From positions 372,001-436,000 of the forward strand of contig CAVZHA010000027.1 in assembly GCA_963774945.1 (NCBI GenBank): 64,000 nt of DNA. The letters run 5' to 3'. The notes under the pieces were generated by a model that was given only the letters and a program-made list of their open reading frames with translations, made no database searches and was not told where the DNA came from. Position numbers and translations under genes: made by a program. Every line of letters starts with the position of its first letter. Position 1 is the first letter of the stretch. Positions 28,334 through 36,383 of the stretch are shown here, one piece after another. This DNA is from Trebonia sp963774945 (GTDB taxonomy: Bacteria > Actinomycetota > Actinomycetes > Streptosporangiales > Streptosporangiaceae).

Positions 28334-29257
28334 ATGCGCGTTCGCCATCTGTGGATGGGCCCCTGGGAACCGGCACCCGGTGCGTGGATGTCGGTGGCTT
28401 GCGGGATCATCTTTTGCGTCGGGCCGCTGCTGCCCTACGACCGCTCCCGGACTGGAACGGTAGACGAGCTTTCGACGCTGGTCTGGCCCACTCCGTTCTT
28501 CCTGATCGGGCTGGGCGTCCTCGTCCTGGCAGGCGGGTTGGTGGCGATCGGGGCGCGGAACGCGGCCTTGCGCCAGTTCGGGGTCGGATTCGCGGTCGTG
28601 CCCGCCATTACCGCAGCGACGGCGCACGCGGTCCAGCTGGTCCGCCTGCATTATGGCGCGGGCGTGGGTCTGCGGCTGTCCGCCATGTCCGTTGGCAGCT
28701 GGGCGCTGGTCGCCGGGTGCGTGGGGACGATCGCGATCGTCCTGTACGGGATTGGCTCCGACCGCGTCGACGCTGGGCGCGGGGGCTACCCGAGTAGCCC
28801 GGCTGCGCCCTGGGTGCTTGTCACCGCCATCGCCGTATGCGGCGGCATCCTGCTGGAATGGCTGGTGGCGCCCTTGGCCATATCCCCGGGCGGCTTTGTT
28901 CCGTATGGCGCGAGCACACCCGTCAGCGATGTGTACGGGGCCCTGGCCTACATCAGCACTGGCGCGATACCGCCGCAGGCCGTGGCAGGATTCGGGCTGG
29001 CCGTATTGATCGGCGTGGCCGTGCTCGCCTGCGGATCGACTGGATTCCGGCCGTCAGGCGTTGTCGCTGGGGTGGCCGCGGCGGCTGCCGTGGACGCGGT
29101 CGCCCGCCTGTTCGAGTACGTGAACCCCGCGTCGGCCGTCTCGATCCGCGTGCTGCCGTGGATCGCCGCCGCGCTCACCGTGGCCGTGGCCGCCGCGGTA
29201 TCCCGGCTTATCGTCGCGGGAGGTGCCCGCGTACCGCGGTCAGCGGAGGCGATGTGA
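28334..29257 (+). CDS. Multi-pass membrane protein of unknown function
   Basis: 307 residues with about eight hydrophobic helices, among them ACGIIFCVGPLLPYD, FFLIGLGVLVLAGGLVAIGA, WALVAGCVGTIAIVLYGIG, VAGFGLAVLIGVAVLACG and VLPWIAAALTVAVAAAVSRL. No transporter signature or catalytic motif is recognisable. The ATG at 28334 has a well-spaced AAGGAG at 28321-28326. The stop overlaps the start of the next gene (TGATG at 29255-29259), so it is coupled to the endonuclease/phosphatase-fold membrane protein. The pair may act on a membrane-associated phosphate ester, which is inference only. Confidence 0.75.
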   Translation: MRVRHLWMGPWEPAPGAWMSVACGIIFCVGPLLPYDRSRTGTVDELSTLVWPTPFFLIGLGVLVLAGGLVAIGARNAALRQFGVGFAVVPAITAATAHAVQLVRLHYGAGVGLRLSAMSVGSWALVAGCVGTIAIVLYGIGSDRVDAGRGGYPSSPAAPWVLVTAIAVCGGILLEWLVAPLAISPGGFVPYGASTPVSDVYGALAYISTGAIPPQAVAGFGLAVLIGVAVLACGSTGFRPSGVVAGVAAAAAVDAVARLFEYVNPASAVSIRVLPWIAAALTVAVAAAVSRLIVAGGARVPRSAEAM

Positions 29258-30465
29258 TGCTCGACAGCCTGCGCAGGCTGCCCGTGCGGCGCTCCCCCGC
29301 GCCGTCTTCCCCCGGGCGTCCGCGGGACCGCCCGCGCTGGTCAGCAACCAGGCTCGCGGTGCTGTGGGTGCCGTGGCTGGCGGCAGTCCTACCGGGCCTG
29401 GGCAGCGGCACGGGCCTGAGCGGGCTTTCGGCCCTCGCCCTTGCGCTGATGGTCGCGTGGTCTGCGTTCCTCACTTGCCATCTGGTCTGTGACGGCCGCT
29501 GGTGGCTATGGCTCCTGCCGTCCCTGATCCCGCCGCCGCTGGTGGCCGCGATTCCCGCTGCCCTGTCGCTTTTCGCCGTCATCGCCGCTCCCGGTCACGC
29601 CTGGCCGACGCTCCTGCTCGGGGTCTGCGGGATGTGCGCCGGGTGGCCGGCCACCGGCCTGAACGCCCGGGCGCTGGCCCGGCGGCCCGGGACGGACGAC
29701 GCGGCCAGCGTCAGCGCGGCCTCGCCGCCGGTCCGGATTGTGGTCTGGAATACCGAGCACTGGAACCAGCGCCTTGGCCAAACGTCCGGGCTGTACGCCT
29801 ATCTGCGGCGATTTTGCGCTGATATCTACCTGCTGCAGGAGTACAGCTGCCTGGTAGACGATGAGGTCCGGCAGATCTTCAGGGAAACTGAGCTGGCCGA
29901 GGCGTTTCCCGGATTCAACATCGTGATCGAAGGCCCGCTGGTCACGCTGTCGAGGTTTCCCGTTCTTGACTCGCCGAACCTGTCGGCCCCAGAGCTGCTC
30001 CGGGTCGACATCAGTCTCGACCCGGCTGGAGCCCGCGAGCCGGCACTCTCGACCTATAACGTCCACATTCCGGTGCCGCTGATCGTGGGCAATCCGTGGC
30101 ATCCCGGCTTCTACGCGGAGATCAAGCGCCGCCGAGCCTCGCGCGCCCGGCACTTCGAGGTGCTGCTGGACGACCTGCGGCGCAATCGCGGAGCCTCGTT
30201 TGTCGCCGGCGACTTGAACGCCAGCCCGGCGATGGCCGATTCTAGGCTGCTGCGCCTGGTACTGAAGGACGCGATCCGGGCCAGCCGACGGCTGCTGCCC
30301 GTCTCCTGGCAGGGCCGCTCCCGGATCCTGCGGCTGTGGCGGCTCGACTGGGCGTTCATTTCGCCGCGGGTCAGAGTGCTGAGCTACGACTTCAGGGACC
30401 CGAAAGGCCTCTCCGATCACTGCGCCCAGGAGCTGGTTCTGCAGCTCGACGACCCCCTGCTCTGA
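29257..30465 (+). CDS. Membrane-anchored endonuclease/exonuclease/phosphatase family protein
   Basis: 402 residues. Residues 1-140 carry several helices (LAVLWVPWLAAVLPGLGSG, LSALALALMVAWSAFLTCHL, PPLVAAIPAALSLFAVIAAP). The catalytic EEP domain follows: RIVVWNTEHWNQRLG, the glutamate in IYLLQEYSCLVDDE, the histidine in STYNVHIPVPL, the metal site in FVAGDLNASPAMADSRL and the C-terminal GLSDHCAQELVLQL. All catalytic residues (N, E, H, DxN, DH) are present. Such proteins cleave phosphodiesters in nucleic acids or lipids. The start ATG overlaps the TGA of the preceding membrane protein. Confidence 0.85.
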   Translation: MLDSLRRLPVRRSPAPSSPGRPRDRPRWSATRLAVLWVPWLAAVLPGLGSGTGLSGLSALALALMVAWSAFLTCHLVCDGRWWLWLLPSLIPPPLVAAIPAALSLFAVIAAPGHAWPTLLLGVCGMCAGWPATGLNARALARRPGTDDAASVSAASPPVRIVVWNTEHWNQRLGQTSGLYAYLRRFCADIYLLQEYSCLVDDEVRQIFRETELAEAFPGFNIVIEGPLVTLSRFPVLDSPNLSAPELLRVDISLDPAGAREPALSTYNVHIPVPLIVGNPWHPGFYAEIKRRRASRARHFEVLLDDLRRNRGASFVAGDLNASPAMADSRLLRLVLKDAIRASRRLLPVSWQGRSRILRLWRLDWAFISPRVRVLSYDFRDPKGLSDHCAQELVLQLDDPLL

Positions 30466-30475
30466 GGCGCCGTGG

Positions 30476-32302
30476 CTAGTCACGGTCCCGGGGGCTACGG
30501 GCCGACAACTCCAGCTCCTGGTGCAGCAGTTCCCGGGCGTAGAGCCGTGCCAGGATGCCGATCCGGTAATGGCCGAGGCTGCTCGGCTCGATCAGGTGCT
30601 CGTAGAGCAGGTGATCAAGCGCCAGTTCCGCTGTCTCGACCGGCACCGCGGCCGCGGCCGCGATTCTGTTCGCATCCACGTCCCCGTCCTCCCACAGGCC
30701 GAAGAGCCGGAACAGGCGCGCAGGAAGCGGGTCGGCCGCGGAGGCGACCACGGACGCGTAGCTGGCCGACAGGCTTTCGCGCACGGAGAGCTCGCCGAAC
30801 CGCAACTCGTCCAAGCGGGTCGATTCCTCGGCGAGGCGCTTCACCAGCGCCGTCAACCGCCAGTCCGGCCGCCCGGCAAGGCGCAGGCCCGCGATGCGCA
30901 GGGCCAGCGGGTGGTATCCGCAGAGCTTGGCGATCTCCGCCGCGGCCGTCAGATCGACGCCGACCCGTTCCCGCCCCGCGATCCGGGAGATCAGGGTCAG
31001 GGCCGCAGCGCTCGGCAGCGGACCAAGGGTGATCGACGCCGACGCGTGCGATCCCAGCGCCAGTCCCCTGCTCGTCGCCAGGACGGCGCATCCGGGACCG
31101 GCCGGGATCAGCGGGATCACATCCGACGCGGCCGTTACGTCATCCAGCAGCATCAGCACTTTCCGTCTGGCTAGCACCGAGCGGAGGCTGGCGGACGTTC
31201 CGCCGTACCGGTCGAGGACGGACCCTCCCGACACGCCGAGAGCGCCTAGGAAAAAGCTCGCGATCTGCTCAGAAACAGGCTCCGCCGCACCTTGGTATCC
31301 GGGCCCGAACCTGATGTAGAGCTGCCCGTCCGGGTAACGATCGGCGAGGCGATGCGCCACCTCGATCGCCAGTGCGGACTTCCCGACGCCCGCTGCCCCG
31401 CAAATGGAGATTACTGGTGTTACTCCTGTTGGCGCCTCACGGATAAGCCGGGCCAGTTCTGTGATTTCCCGGTTACGGCCGCAGAAATGCGGCAGACGAT
31501 GGGGAAGCTGCCTGGGCCGAACGCCACTCGGCGAAGAAGCGAATAGCTCTGGACGTGCCGCCACCGGGGCGGTGCCCGCCAGAATGCCACGGTGCAGAGC
31601 CTGCAGCTCCGCGCACGGCTCTACGCCAAGCTCGCGAACGAGACAGTCCCTGAGCCGACGATAGGTCTTAAGCGACTCGTTCCTGAATCCGCACCTGTAA
31701 AGCGTGATCATGCTCAGCGCCGCGAGCTGCTCTTCTGCCGGATATTCCGACGACAAGTTCATAATCTCCTCAAGGAGCTGGAAATGCAGGTCCAGTCGCA
31801 GCGCGATATTGGCGTACCTGGCTATCAGGCCGATTCGCTCTCTAACGAGCGCCGCTCTCTTCGAGGCCGCCCATTCTCCGTCGATGCCCGCGAGTGGGTG
31901 ACTTCCCCACCCCCGCAGCGCCCTGGCCATCATGGCCGCGGCCTCCTCCGTCTCGGCGGCCGTCGCCGCGGCGGCGAGATGACGCGCCTGATGCAGGTCT
32001 ACCTGCGCGGGATCGATGGCGAGTACGTACCCGGCGGGCCCGTACTTCAGGGCGGACCGCCCATCGTCATAACCCGCCCGGGCCAGCGCGCCGCGCAGCC
32101 GCGACGTGTAAGCGTGCAGGCTGGCCCGGGGACGATCCGGCGGATCGGTCCCCCAGACCCGGTCAATCAGGCTGTCCACGCTGACGAAGCGGCCCGCCTC
32201 CATCGCGAGAACCGCCAAGACGGCCCGCTGCTTGGCCGCGCCGAGCGGAATGAGCTCACCGTCACGAGACATCTCAATCGGACCAAGAATACGAATAGTC
32301 AT
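30476..32302 (-). CDS. SARP family regulator with NB-ARC-type ATPase region
   Basis: 608 residues from ATG 32302. The first 90 residues are an OmpR-like winged helix (TIRILGPIEMSRDGELIPLG, GAAKQRAVLAVLAMEAGRFV) as in AfsR and DnrI. A bacterial transcriptional activation domain follows (GIDGEWAASKRAALVRERI to SLKTYRRLRDCLVRELGVEP). The ATPase part has Walker A ICGAAGVGKSALAIEVAHRL and Walker B RRKVLMLLDDVTAASDV. A short C-terminal helical region ends SARSPRDRD. The TPR repeats of full AfsR are absent, so it is a medium-size SARP. Such proteins switch on antibiotic clusters, which fits the tailoring genes further right. The frame stays open upstream, but the OmpR fold begins at 32302. Confidence 0.88.
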   Translation of the reverse strand: MTIRILGPIEMSRDGELIPLGAAKQRAVLAVLAMEAGRFVSVDSLIDRVWGTDPPDRPRASLHAYTSRLRGALARAGYDDGRSALKYGPAGYVLAIDPAQVDLHQARHLAAAATAAETEEAAAMMARALRGWGSHPLAGIDGEWAASKRAALVRERIGLIARYANIALRLDLHFQLLEEIMNLSSEYPAEEQLAALSMITLYRCGFRNESLKTYRRLRDCLVRELGVEPCAELQALHRGILAGTAPVAARPELFASSPSGVRPRQLPHRLPHFCGRNREITELARLIREAPTGVTPVISICGAAGVGKSALAIEVAHRLADRYPDGQLYIRFGPGYQGAAEPVSEQIASFFLGALGVSGGSVLDRYGGTSASLRSVLARRKVLMLLDDVTAASDVIPLIPAGPGCAVLATSRGLALGSHASASITLGPLPSAAALTLISRIAGRERVGVDLTAAAEIAKLCGYHPLALRIAGLRLAGRPDWRLTALVKRLAEESTRLDELRFGELSVRESLSASYASVVASAADPLPARLFRLFGLWEDGDVDANRIAAAAAVPVETAELALDHLLYEHLIEPSSLGHYRIGILARLYARELLHQELELSARSPRDRD

Positions 32303-32557
32303 AATCAGCCGCTTCGCGGAGGGAAATATAACGGGTATCGCCGGACCAGTGTCTCCCCGGATGAGCGGATCCGACCAGCGCCGACGATGGCAGGTATCAT
32401 GCATCGCACCTAGATGCCAGGCCGCTTGGTTCCGACCCCCGCGCGTCAGCATGGTGCCATGGCAGCATCCGGAAGGCTTGTCGACCGCATCCGCCCGGGC
32501 GATAGTGGAATACTAGTGCAAACGTCAGATCCGCACTCAGCGAAGTCGAACAATAAA

Positions 32558-32878
32558 ATGTACATTGTACGCGCGCAATTCGAAGTGCTTTCGCGTATAG
32601 CCAATATGGCGAATTTTCCTGACCTACTGAATAAGTCTATCCGGTTGACAGACTGCGTCGAGCATTCACATGTCTCATATGATGAGCGGACGGTGAATGT
32701 GGCTTTCTTCATCCTCCAGCCAACGTTGTCCGAGGCCGAAGGAGTCGCGATGGAGATTTGCATCCGCTGCATTTCAGCCACTGATCGCCCCAGCCAGTGG
32801 CGTCTTGTTCAATGCACGGCTGACATCATTGGCCCAGAACCCGGAGAGGACTACAATGGCTCCGGGTCACGCCACTGA
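32558..32878 (+). CDS. Hypothetical small protein, coupled to ROK regulator
   Basis: 106 codons from ATG 32558 (MYIVRAQFEVLSRIANMANF) with an AT-rich, non-shadow composition and mixed alpha/beta character (RTVNVAFFILQPTLSEAEGV, MEICIRCISATDRPSQWRLV). Its last 23 bases overlap the start of the ROK gene at 32856. The start lies inside the palindrome GTACATTGTAC (32560-32570). I recognise no family. Overlap suggests that it is cotranscribed with, and perhaps acts with, the ROK regulator. Confidence 0.5.
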   Translation: MYIVRAQFEVLSRIANMANFPDLLNKSIRLTDCVEHSHVSYDERTVNVAFFILQPTLSEAEGVAMEICIRCISATDRPSQWRLVQCTADIIGPEPGEDYNGSGSRH

Positions 32879-33947
32879 GATCCGGCGCGGGCCGATCGCC
32901 ATGGGCGCCGAGACAGCGCCTCCGGCGAGGCTGCCGCATATTCGCGCCGTGAACACCACGATAGTCATGGAGATGGTGCGCGGCGCGGGGCGGATATCGA
33001 GAGCCGAGCTTTCGCGCGCGTCCGGCCTGTCCAAGCCGACGGTATCGGCGATCATGCGGTCCCTGGAGAACGCGGGGACCGTCCAGGTCGCCGGGTCCGC
33101 GCAGGGCCGGGCGGGCAGGGCGCCTGTTCTGTACGAAATCGGACGCGACGTGGACTGGGTGCTCGGTGCCGAGATCCACGGCGGCGGCGCGCAGCTCGCG
33201 ATCTCGCGCGCCAGTGACCCTCGCCGCCTGTCACTGGAGGGCCGGCTGACCGCGTCCCGCAGCGGGCCCAGGGCGAGCCAGCTTGTCGGCTTGATCGAGG
33301 AGCTGAGCGGCAAGGCAGGCGTCGCGACGCGCCGGCTCGCGTTCGCCGCCTTCGCGGTGTCGCAGGCGACCGAAGGGCCGCAGGCAACGGGCGAGAGTCA
33401 GCACCAGGCTGATGACGTAGCCCTGCGGGATGCCCTCGACCGGGCGCTTGGCGCCCGGTACACCATCGAGCACGCGGCGCCGATGGCGGCGCTGGCGGAG
33501 TACCGCCGCCGCGGCTGCGAACGGCCGCGCAGCCTTGCCTTCGTGTCCGTCGGCTCCCGAATAGAACTCGGGCTGGTGCTGTCTGGCCGGATCCACCGCG
33601 GCGCCCATTACCAGCCAGGACGCCAGGGCGGCCCCGTCACTCGGGTGGCGGAGGTCAGCCTGGAACAGCGGGCGTTGCTGAGCGCCCGGTTTCTCTGCCA
33701 GGTGATCGGGCTCATCGACCCGGAGCTGATCCTGCTCGGCGGCCCGCTGGCAGGTGAGCCTGGATTCTTCGACGAGGTAAAGGCGCTCGCCCAGCGGCTG
33801 GCCGGCGGCCTGGTGGCCGACATCGAGCCCAGCGCGCTGGCGGACCCGGTACTCGACGGATGCGTCGCGCTCGCCGCGGACGAGGCCTGGCATCGCGCGC
33901 TCGCCGACCCCGACCCCCGCCGCGGACCACCCCTCACCGCCGGCTAG
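32856..33947 (+). CDS. ROK family transcriptional regulator (no kinase active site visible)
   Basis: 363 residues from ATG 32856, preceded by GGAGAGGA. The N-terminal winged helix has GRISRAELSRASGLSKPTVS and AIMRSLENAGTVQVAG, as in XylR/NagC-type repressors. The C-terminal ROK fold is present (VLGAEIHGGGAQLAIS, PRSLAFVSVGSRIELGLVLS, FLCQVIGLIDPELILLGGPL). The zinc-binding cysteine cluster and the DxGxTK phosphate loop of ROK kinases are missing, so it probably senses a ligand without phosphorylating it. Its 3' end overlaps by four bases that of the convergent MFS gene. Confidence 0.8.
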   Translation: MAPGHATEIRRGPIAMGAETAPPARLPHIRAVNTTIVMEMVRGAGRISRAELSRASGLSKPTVSAIMRSLENAGTVQVAGSAQGRAGRAPVLYEIGRDVDWVLGAEIHGGGAQLAISRASDPRRLSLEGRLTASRSGPRASQLVGLIEELSGKAGVATRRLAFAAFAVSQATEGPQATGESQHQADDVALRDALDRALGARYTIEHAAPMAALAEYRRRGCERPRSLAFVSVGSRIELGLVLSGRIHRGAHYQPGRQGGPVTRVAEVSLEQRALLSARFLCQVIGLIDPELILLGGPLAGEPGFFDEVKALAQRLAGGLVADIEPSALADPVLDGCVALAADEAWHRALADPDPRRGPPLTAG

Positions 33948-35143
33948 CCAAGCCGTTCTTCGCGACCTGCCGCTCTTACCCCGGGCGCCGCGGCCGCGAC
34001 CACGACGGCAGACGCGACCACCAGGCCGAGCGCCGCGGGCAGGGTGACCGCCGCCGCCGCCACCCCGATGAGTGGTGGACCGCATACCATGCCCACCGAG
34101 CCGACGCCGGTGACCACACCGAGGCTGTAGCCCGCCGCGATCCGGGGTATTCGCGAACTGGCGCGGATCACCTGAGGGATCACCGTGGAGAATCCCAGGC
34201 CGAGCAGTATCAGGCCGGCCAGGCCGCTGGCCGGGCCCGGCAGCAGCAGCGCCGTTCCGAAGCCAACGGCGGCGACCAGGGCCGATGAGCGCACGATGGT
34301 CGCGGGCCCGAAGCGCTGAACGACCCGGTCTCCGGCTAGACGCCCGCAGCACATGCTCGCGGCGTAAGCGGCATAGCCAATTCCGCCCAAGCCGACCGGC
34401 ATCCGTGACGATTCGGCGAAGAACGTTGCGCTCCAGGTGTCGGCGCTGCCCTCCGCGAACTGCGCGCAGAAATAGATCACCGCCAGCAGTACCAGGACAA
34501 GTCCCGGCCGCATGGCAACGGCACGGCCGGACGGGGCGGGGGCCTGTGACCCGACTCCGCCGTCCATCAGAGCCGACATGCACGCCTGCGATGCGACCAG
34601 CGCGACCACCCCGGTCGCGCCCATCTGGAACCACACCGGAATGCCCGCGCCGCCGGCGAGCGTGCCGAAGCCGGCGCCGGCCAGGCCGCCCAGGCTCCAC
34701 AGTCCGTGCAACCGCGAGAGCACGAGCCGTCCGTTGGCTGATTCTTGCACCACCGCCTGCGCGTTCATAGCGATGTTGGTGGCCCCGCCGAGCGCTCCCC
34801 AGACCGCGAGGCACAGGAACAGCGTGAGCTGTGAATCGGCGACGCCGGGCAGTGGCGCGGCCAGGCAGAAGGCGGGCAGCAGCCAGCGGAGGGAAATCTT
34901 GCTGCCGCGGGCCGCCAGGAACCTGCCCATGAGCAGCACCGCCGCCATTTCTGCAATCGGTTCTCCGACCAGCGCAATTCCGAATTGCGCATCATTGAGC
35001 CGGAGATGTTGCTGGACGGCCGGAATCCGAGGCGCCCAAGAAGTCGTGAGCGCGGCGTGAATGATGAACACGCAGCTTATTGCATCGGCCGCGTTCCCGG
35101 ACCGGGCCCGGAGCAGCGGTACCGGCACATGCCTTAGCGCCAT
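33944..35143 (-). CDS. MFS transporter
   Basis: 399 residues with about twelve membrane helices. Conserved parts are FIIHAALTTSWAPRIPAVQQ, LGGATNIAMNAQAVVQES, LHGLWSLGGLAGAGFGTLAG and GFSTVIPQVIRASSRIPRIA. The layout resembles the YbjJ/inner-membrane MFS group. Starts at ATG 35143 with GGAGGGTT eight bases upstream. The substrate is unknown; its place beside ROK and SARP regulators suggests export of, or resistance to, a metabolite. It is convergent with the ROK gene. The 277-base gap to its left-hand neighbour on the plus strand (35144-35420) is AT-rich and holds a likely divergent promoter region but no convincing gene. Confidence 0.85.
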   Translation of the reverse strand: MALRHVPVPLLRARSGNAADAISCVFIIHAALTTSWAPRIPAVQQHLRLNDAQFGIALVGEPIAEMAAVLLMGRFLAARGSKISLRWLLPAFCLAAPLPGVADSQLTLFLCLAVWGALGGATNIAMNAQAVVQESANGRLVLSRLHGLWSLGGLAGAGFGTLAGGAGIPVWFQMGATGVVALVASQACMSALMDGGVGSQAPAPSGRAVAMRPGLVLVLLAVIYFCAQFAEGSADTWSATFFAESSRMPVGLGGIGYAAYAASMCCGRLAGDRVVQRFGPATIVRSSALVAAVGFGTALLLPGPASGLAGLILLGLGFSTVIPQVIRASSRIPRIAAGYSLGVVTGVGSVGMVCGPPLIGVAAAAVTLPAALGLVVASAVVVAAAAPGVRAAGREERLG

Positions 35144-35420
35144 ACTGCTAACCCTCCGGATAGGTGCGATGTCATTACAGTTTGATCGGAGCGCGGATGT
35201 TTACTCATCGATTACGGCGACAGCATCCTGCACCTGCACGACGCTGACAGCGGTGCGAAATGAATAGCTATGACCGCTGCGTGCAATGGTTACATCCTGC
35301 CAGCAATACTGCTTGCAGGGTCCCGCCAGATGACCCACAGTGAGGGCGGCGACCTGGAATTGAGGGTCAGCCTAAACTCACTCAACTCAGTAATACAATC
35401 ACTGCACGCTGGAGACGATA

Positions 35421-36170
35421 ATGTCAGAGGCCGGTGTGAGGACGCAAATTTTCAAGACTCTCGAAATTGCGAGCATCCCGCGTATCAGAGCAGCAATATT
35501 TGATTTGAACGGAACGATGACGGATGACGAGGCCCTACAGTACGAGGTCTACGCGCAGACTTTCGCAGACGAAGCCGGGGTGCATCTGGAACGTGACATA
35601 TATTTCTCTCGCCTGGCCGGACTCTGCGATTCGGACATTATCAGGGAGGTGTTTATTCAGGCAGGTACGGCTATCCCCCCGGAGAGTACGGTCCGCCGAA
35701 TCGGTCAGCAACGGATATCACGGTATCTTGAGCGCGTCCGGTGCGCCTCACCGGTCCGAGCGGGCGCGGCGGAACTCGTACGGGAACTGCGGCAGCACAT
35801 TCCGCTTGCCGTGGTCACCGGCGCGCCGCAGGACGAGGCGCTACCCGTGCTGCGGACCGCGCGACTGCTCGACGCCTTCACCACGGTCGTCACCGGTGAT
35901 GACGTCGAGCACGGCAAACCCAGCCCCGAGGGCTTCCTCCTGGCCCTGGACCGGATGCGTGGCCTGGTGTGGGACCTACTTCCAAGCGAGGTGGTCGTGT
36001 TCGAGGACTCGCTGCCCGGCGTCCTCGCCGCCAAGTGCGCGGGAATGCGCTGCGTGGCCGTGCATCTCAGGCGAGCGGCCGACGGACACGCGGCAGACGT
36101 GACCGCACGGCAACTGGACTCCACGCTGCTCGGGCCCGCTCGGGAGCCTGCGGCCGCACCGCGGCGGTAG
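35421..36170 (+). CDS. HAD family phosphatase (beta-phosphoglucomutase-like)
   Basis: 249 residues. Motif I is RAAIFDLNGTMTDDEALQYE, with Asn at the position of the usual second Asp (DxD becomes DxN). Motif II is PLAVVTGAPQDEALPVL, the motif III lysine is in VEHGKPSPEGFLLALDRM and motif IV is EVVVFEDSLPGVLAAKCAG. The helical cap is the small subfamily I type, as in beta-phosphoglucomutase. DLNGT variants occur in some sugar-phosphate phosphatases. It might remove the phosphate from a pentose-phosphate intermediate of the nearby UbiA pathway, by analogy with mycobacterial Rv3807c, though that enzyme is of a different family. Start ATG 35421 follows CTGGAGACGATA. Confidence 0.8.
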   Translation: MSEAGVRTQIFKTLEIASIPRIRAAIFDLNGTMTDDEALQYEVYAQTFADEAGVHLERDIYFSRLAGLCDSDIIREVFIQAGTAIPPESTVRRIGQQRISRYLERVRCASPVRAGAAELVRELRQHIPLAVVTGAPQDEALPVLRTARLLDAFTTVVTGDDVEHGKPSPEGFLLALDRMRGLVWDLLPSEVVVFEDSLPGVLAAKCAGMRCVAVHLRRAADGHAADVTARQLDSTLLGPAREPAAAPRR

Positions 36171-36303
36171 GCCGCCAGTCCCGGCTCTCCCCGGCGCGCC
36201 GAAATCGGTAGTGGTCCTCTTCGATGGCGAGCGGGTCGCCGCTGCGCGGCCCTTCTGAGCAGTCGGGGATGCCGCTGAGCAGGCGGGCTAGGAAGTCGAG
36301 CAT
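36067..36303 (-). CDS. Hypothetical small protein
   Basis: 78 codons with a strong ribosome binding site (GAGGAGGG, six bases before the ATG at 36303). The first 45 residues (MLDFLARLLSGIPDCSEGP, DPLAIEEDHYRFRRAGESR) look like real protein, while the Arg/Pro-rich remainder overlaps the 3' end of the HAD gene and may be shadow. The shared gap with MocR (36304-36383) suggests a divergent promoter. Family unknown. Confidence 0.4.
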   Translation of the reverse strand: MLDFLARLLSGIPDCSEGPRSGDPLAIEEDHYRFRRAGESRDWRPTAAVRPQAPERARAAWSPVAVRSRLPRVRRPLA

Positions 36304-36357
36304 TCTGCCCTCCTCGGGCGATGTCCGAAAGACCGGTCAGCAAGAGCCTAGGAACGA

Positions 36358-36379
36358 TTGGATCGGCGGTACGATCCAA
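36358..36379. promoter_or_regulatory. Operator-like palindrome TTGGATC-N8-GATCCAA
   Basis: Perfect 7-bp arms with an 8-base spacer containing GGTAC, five bases before the MocR ATG at 36384. MocR regulators commonly bind such sites at their own promoters, and its position argues that 36384, not the upstream in-frame ATG at 36321, is the true start. Confidence 0.55.
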
Positions 36380-36383
36380 CGGC

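Noticed and set aside
35270..35503. 77-codon plus-strand frame before the HAD gene
   Set aside because: Overlaps the HAD start in another frame, has no ribosome binding site and is low in coding signal.
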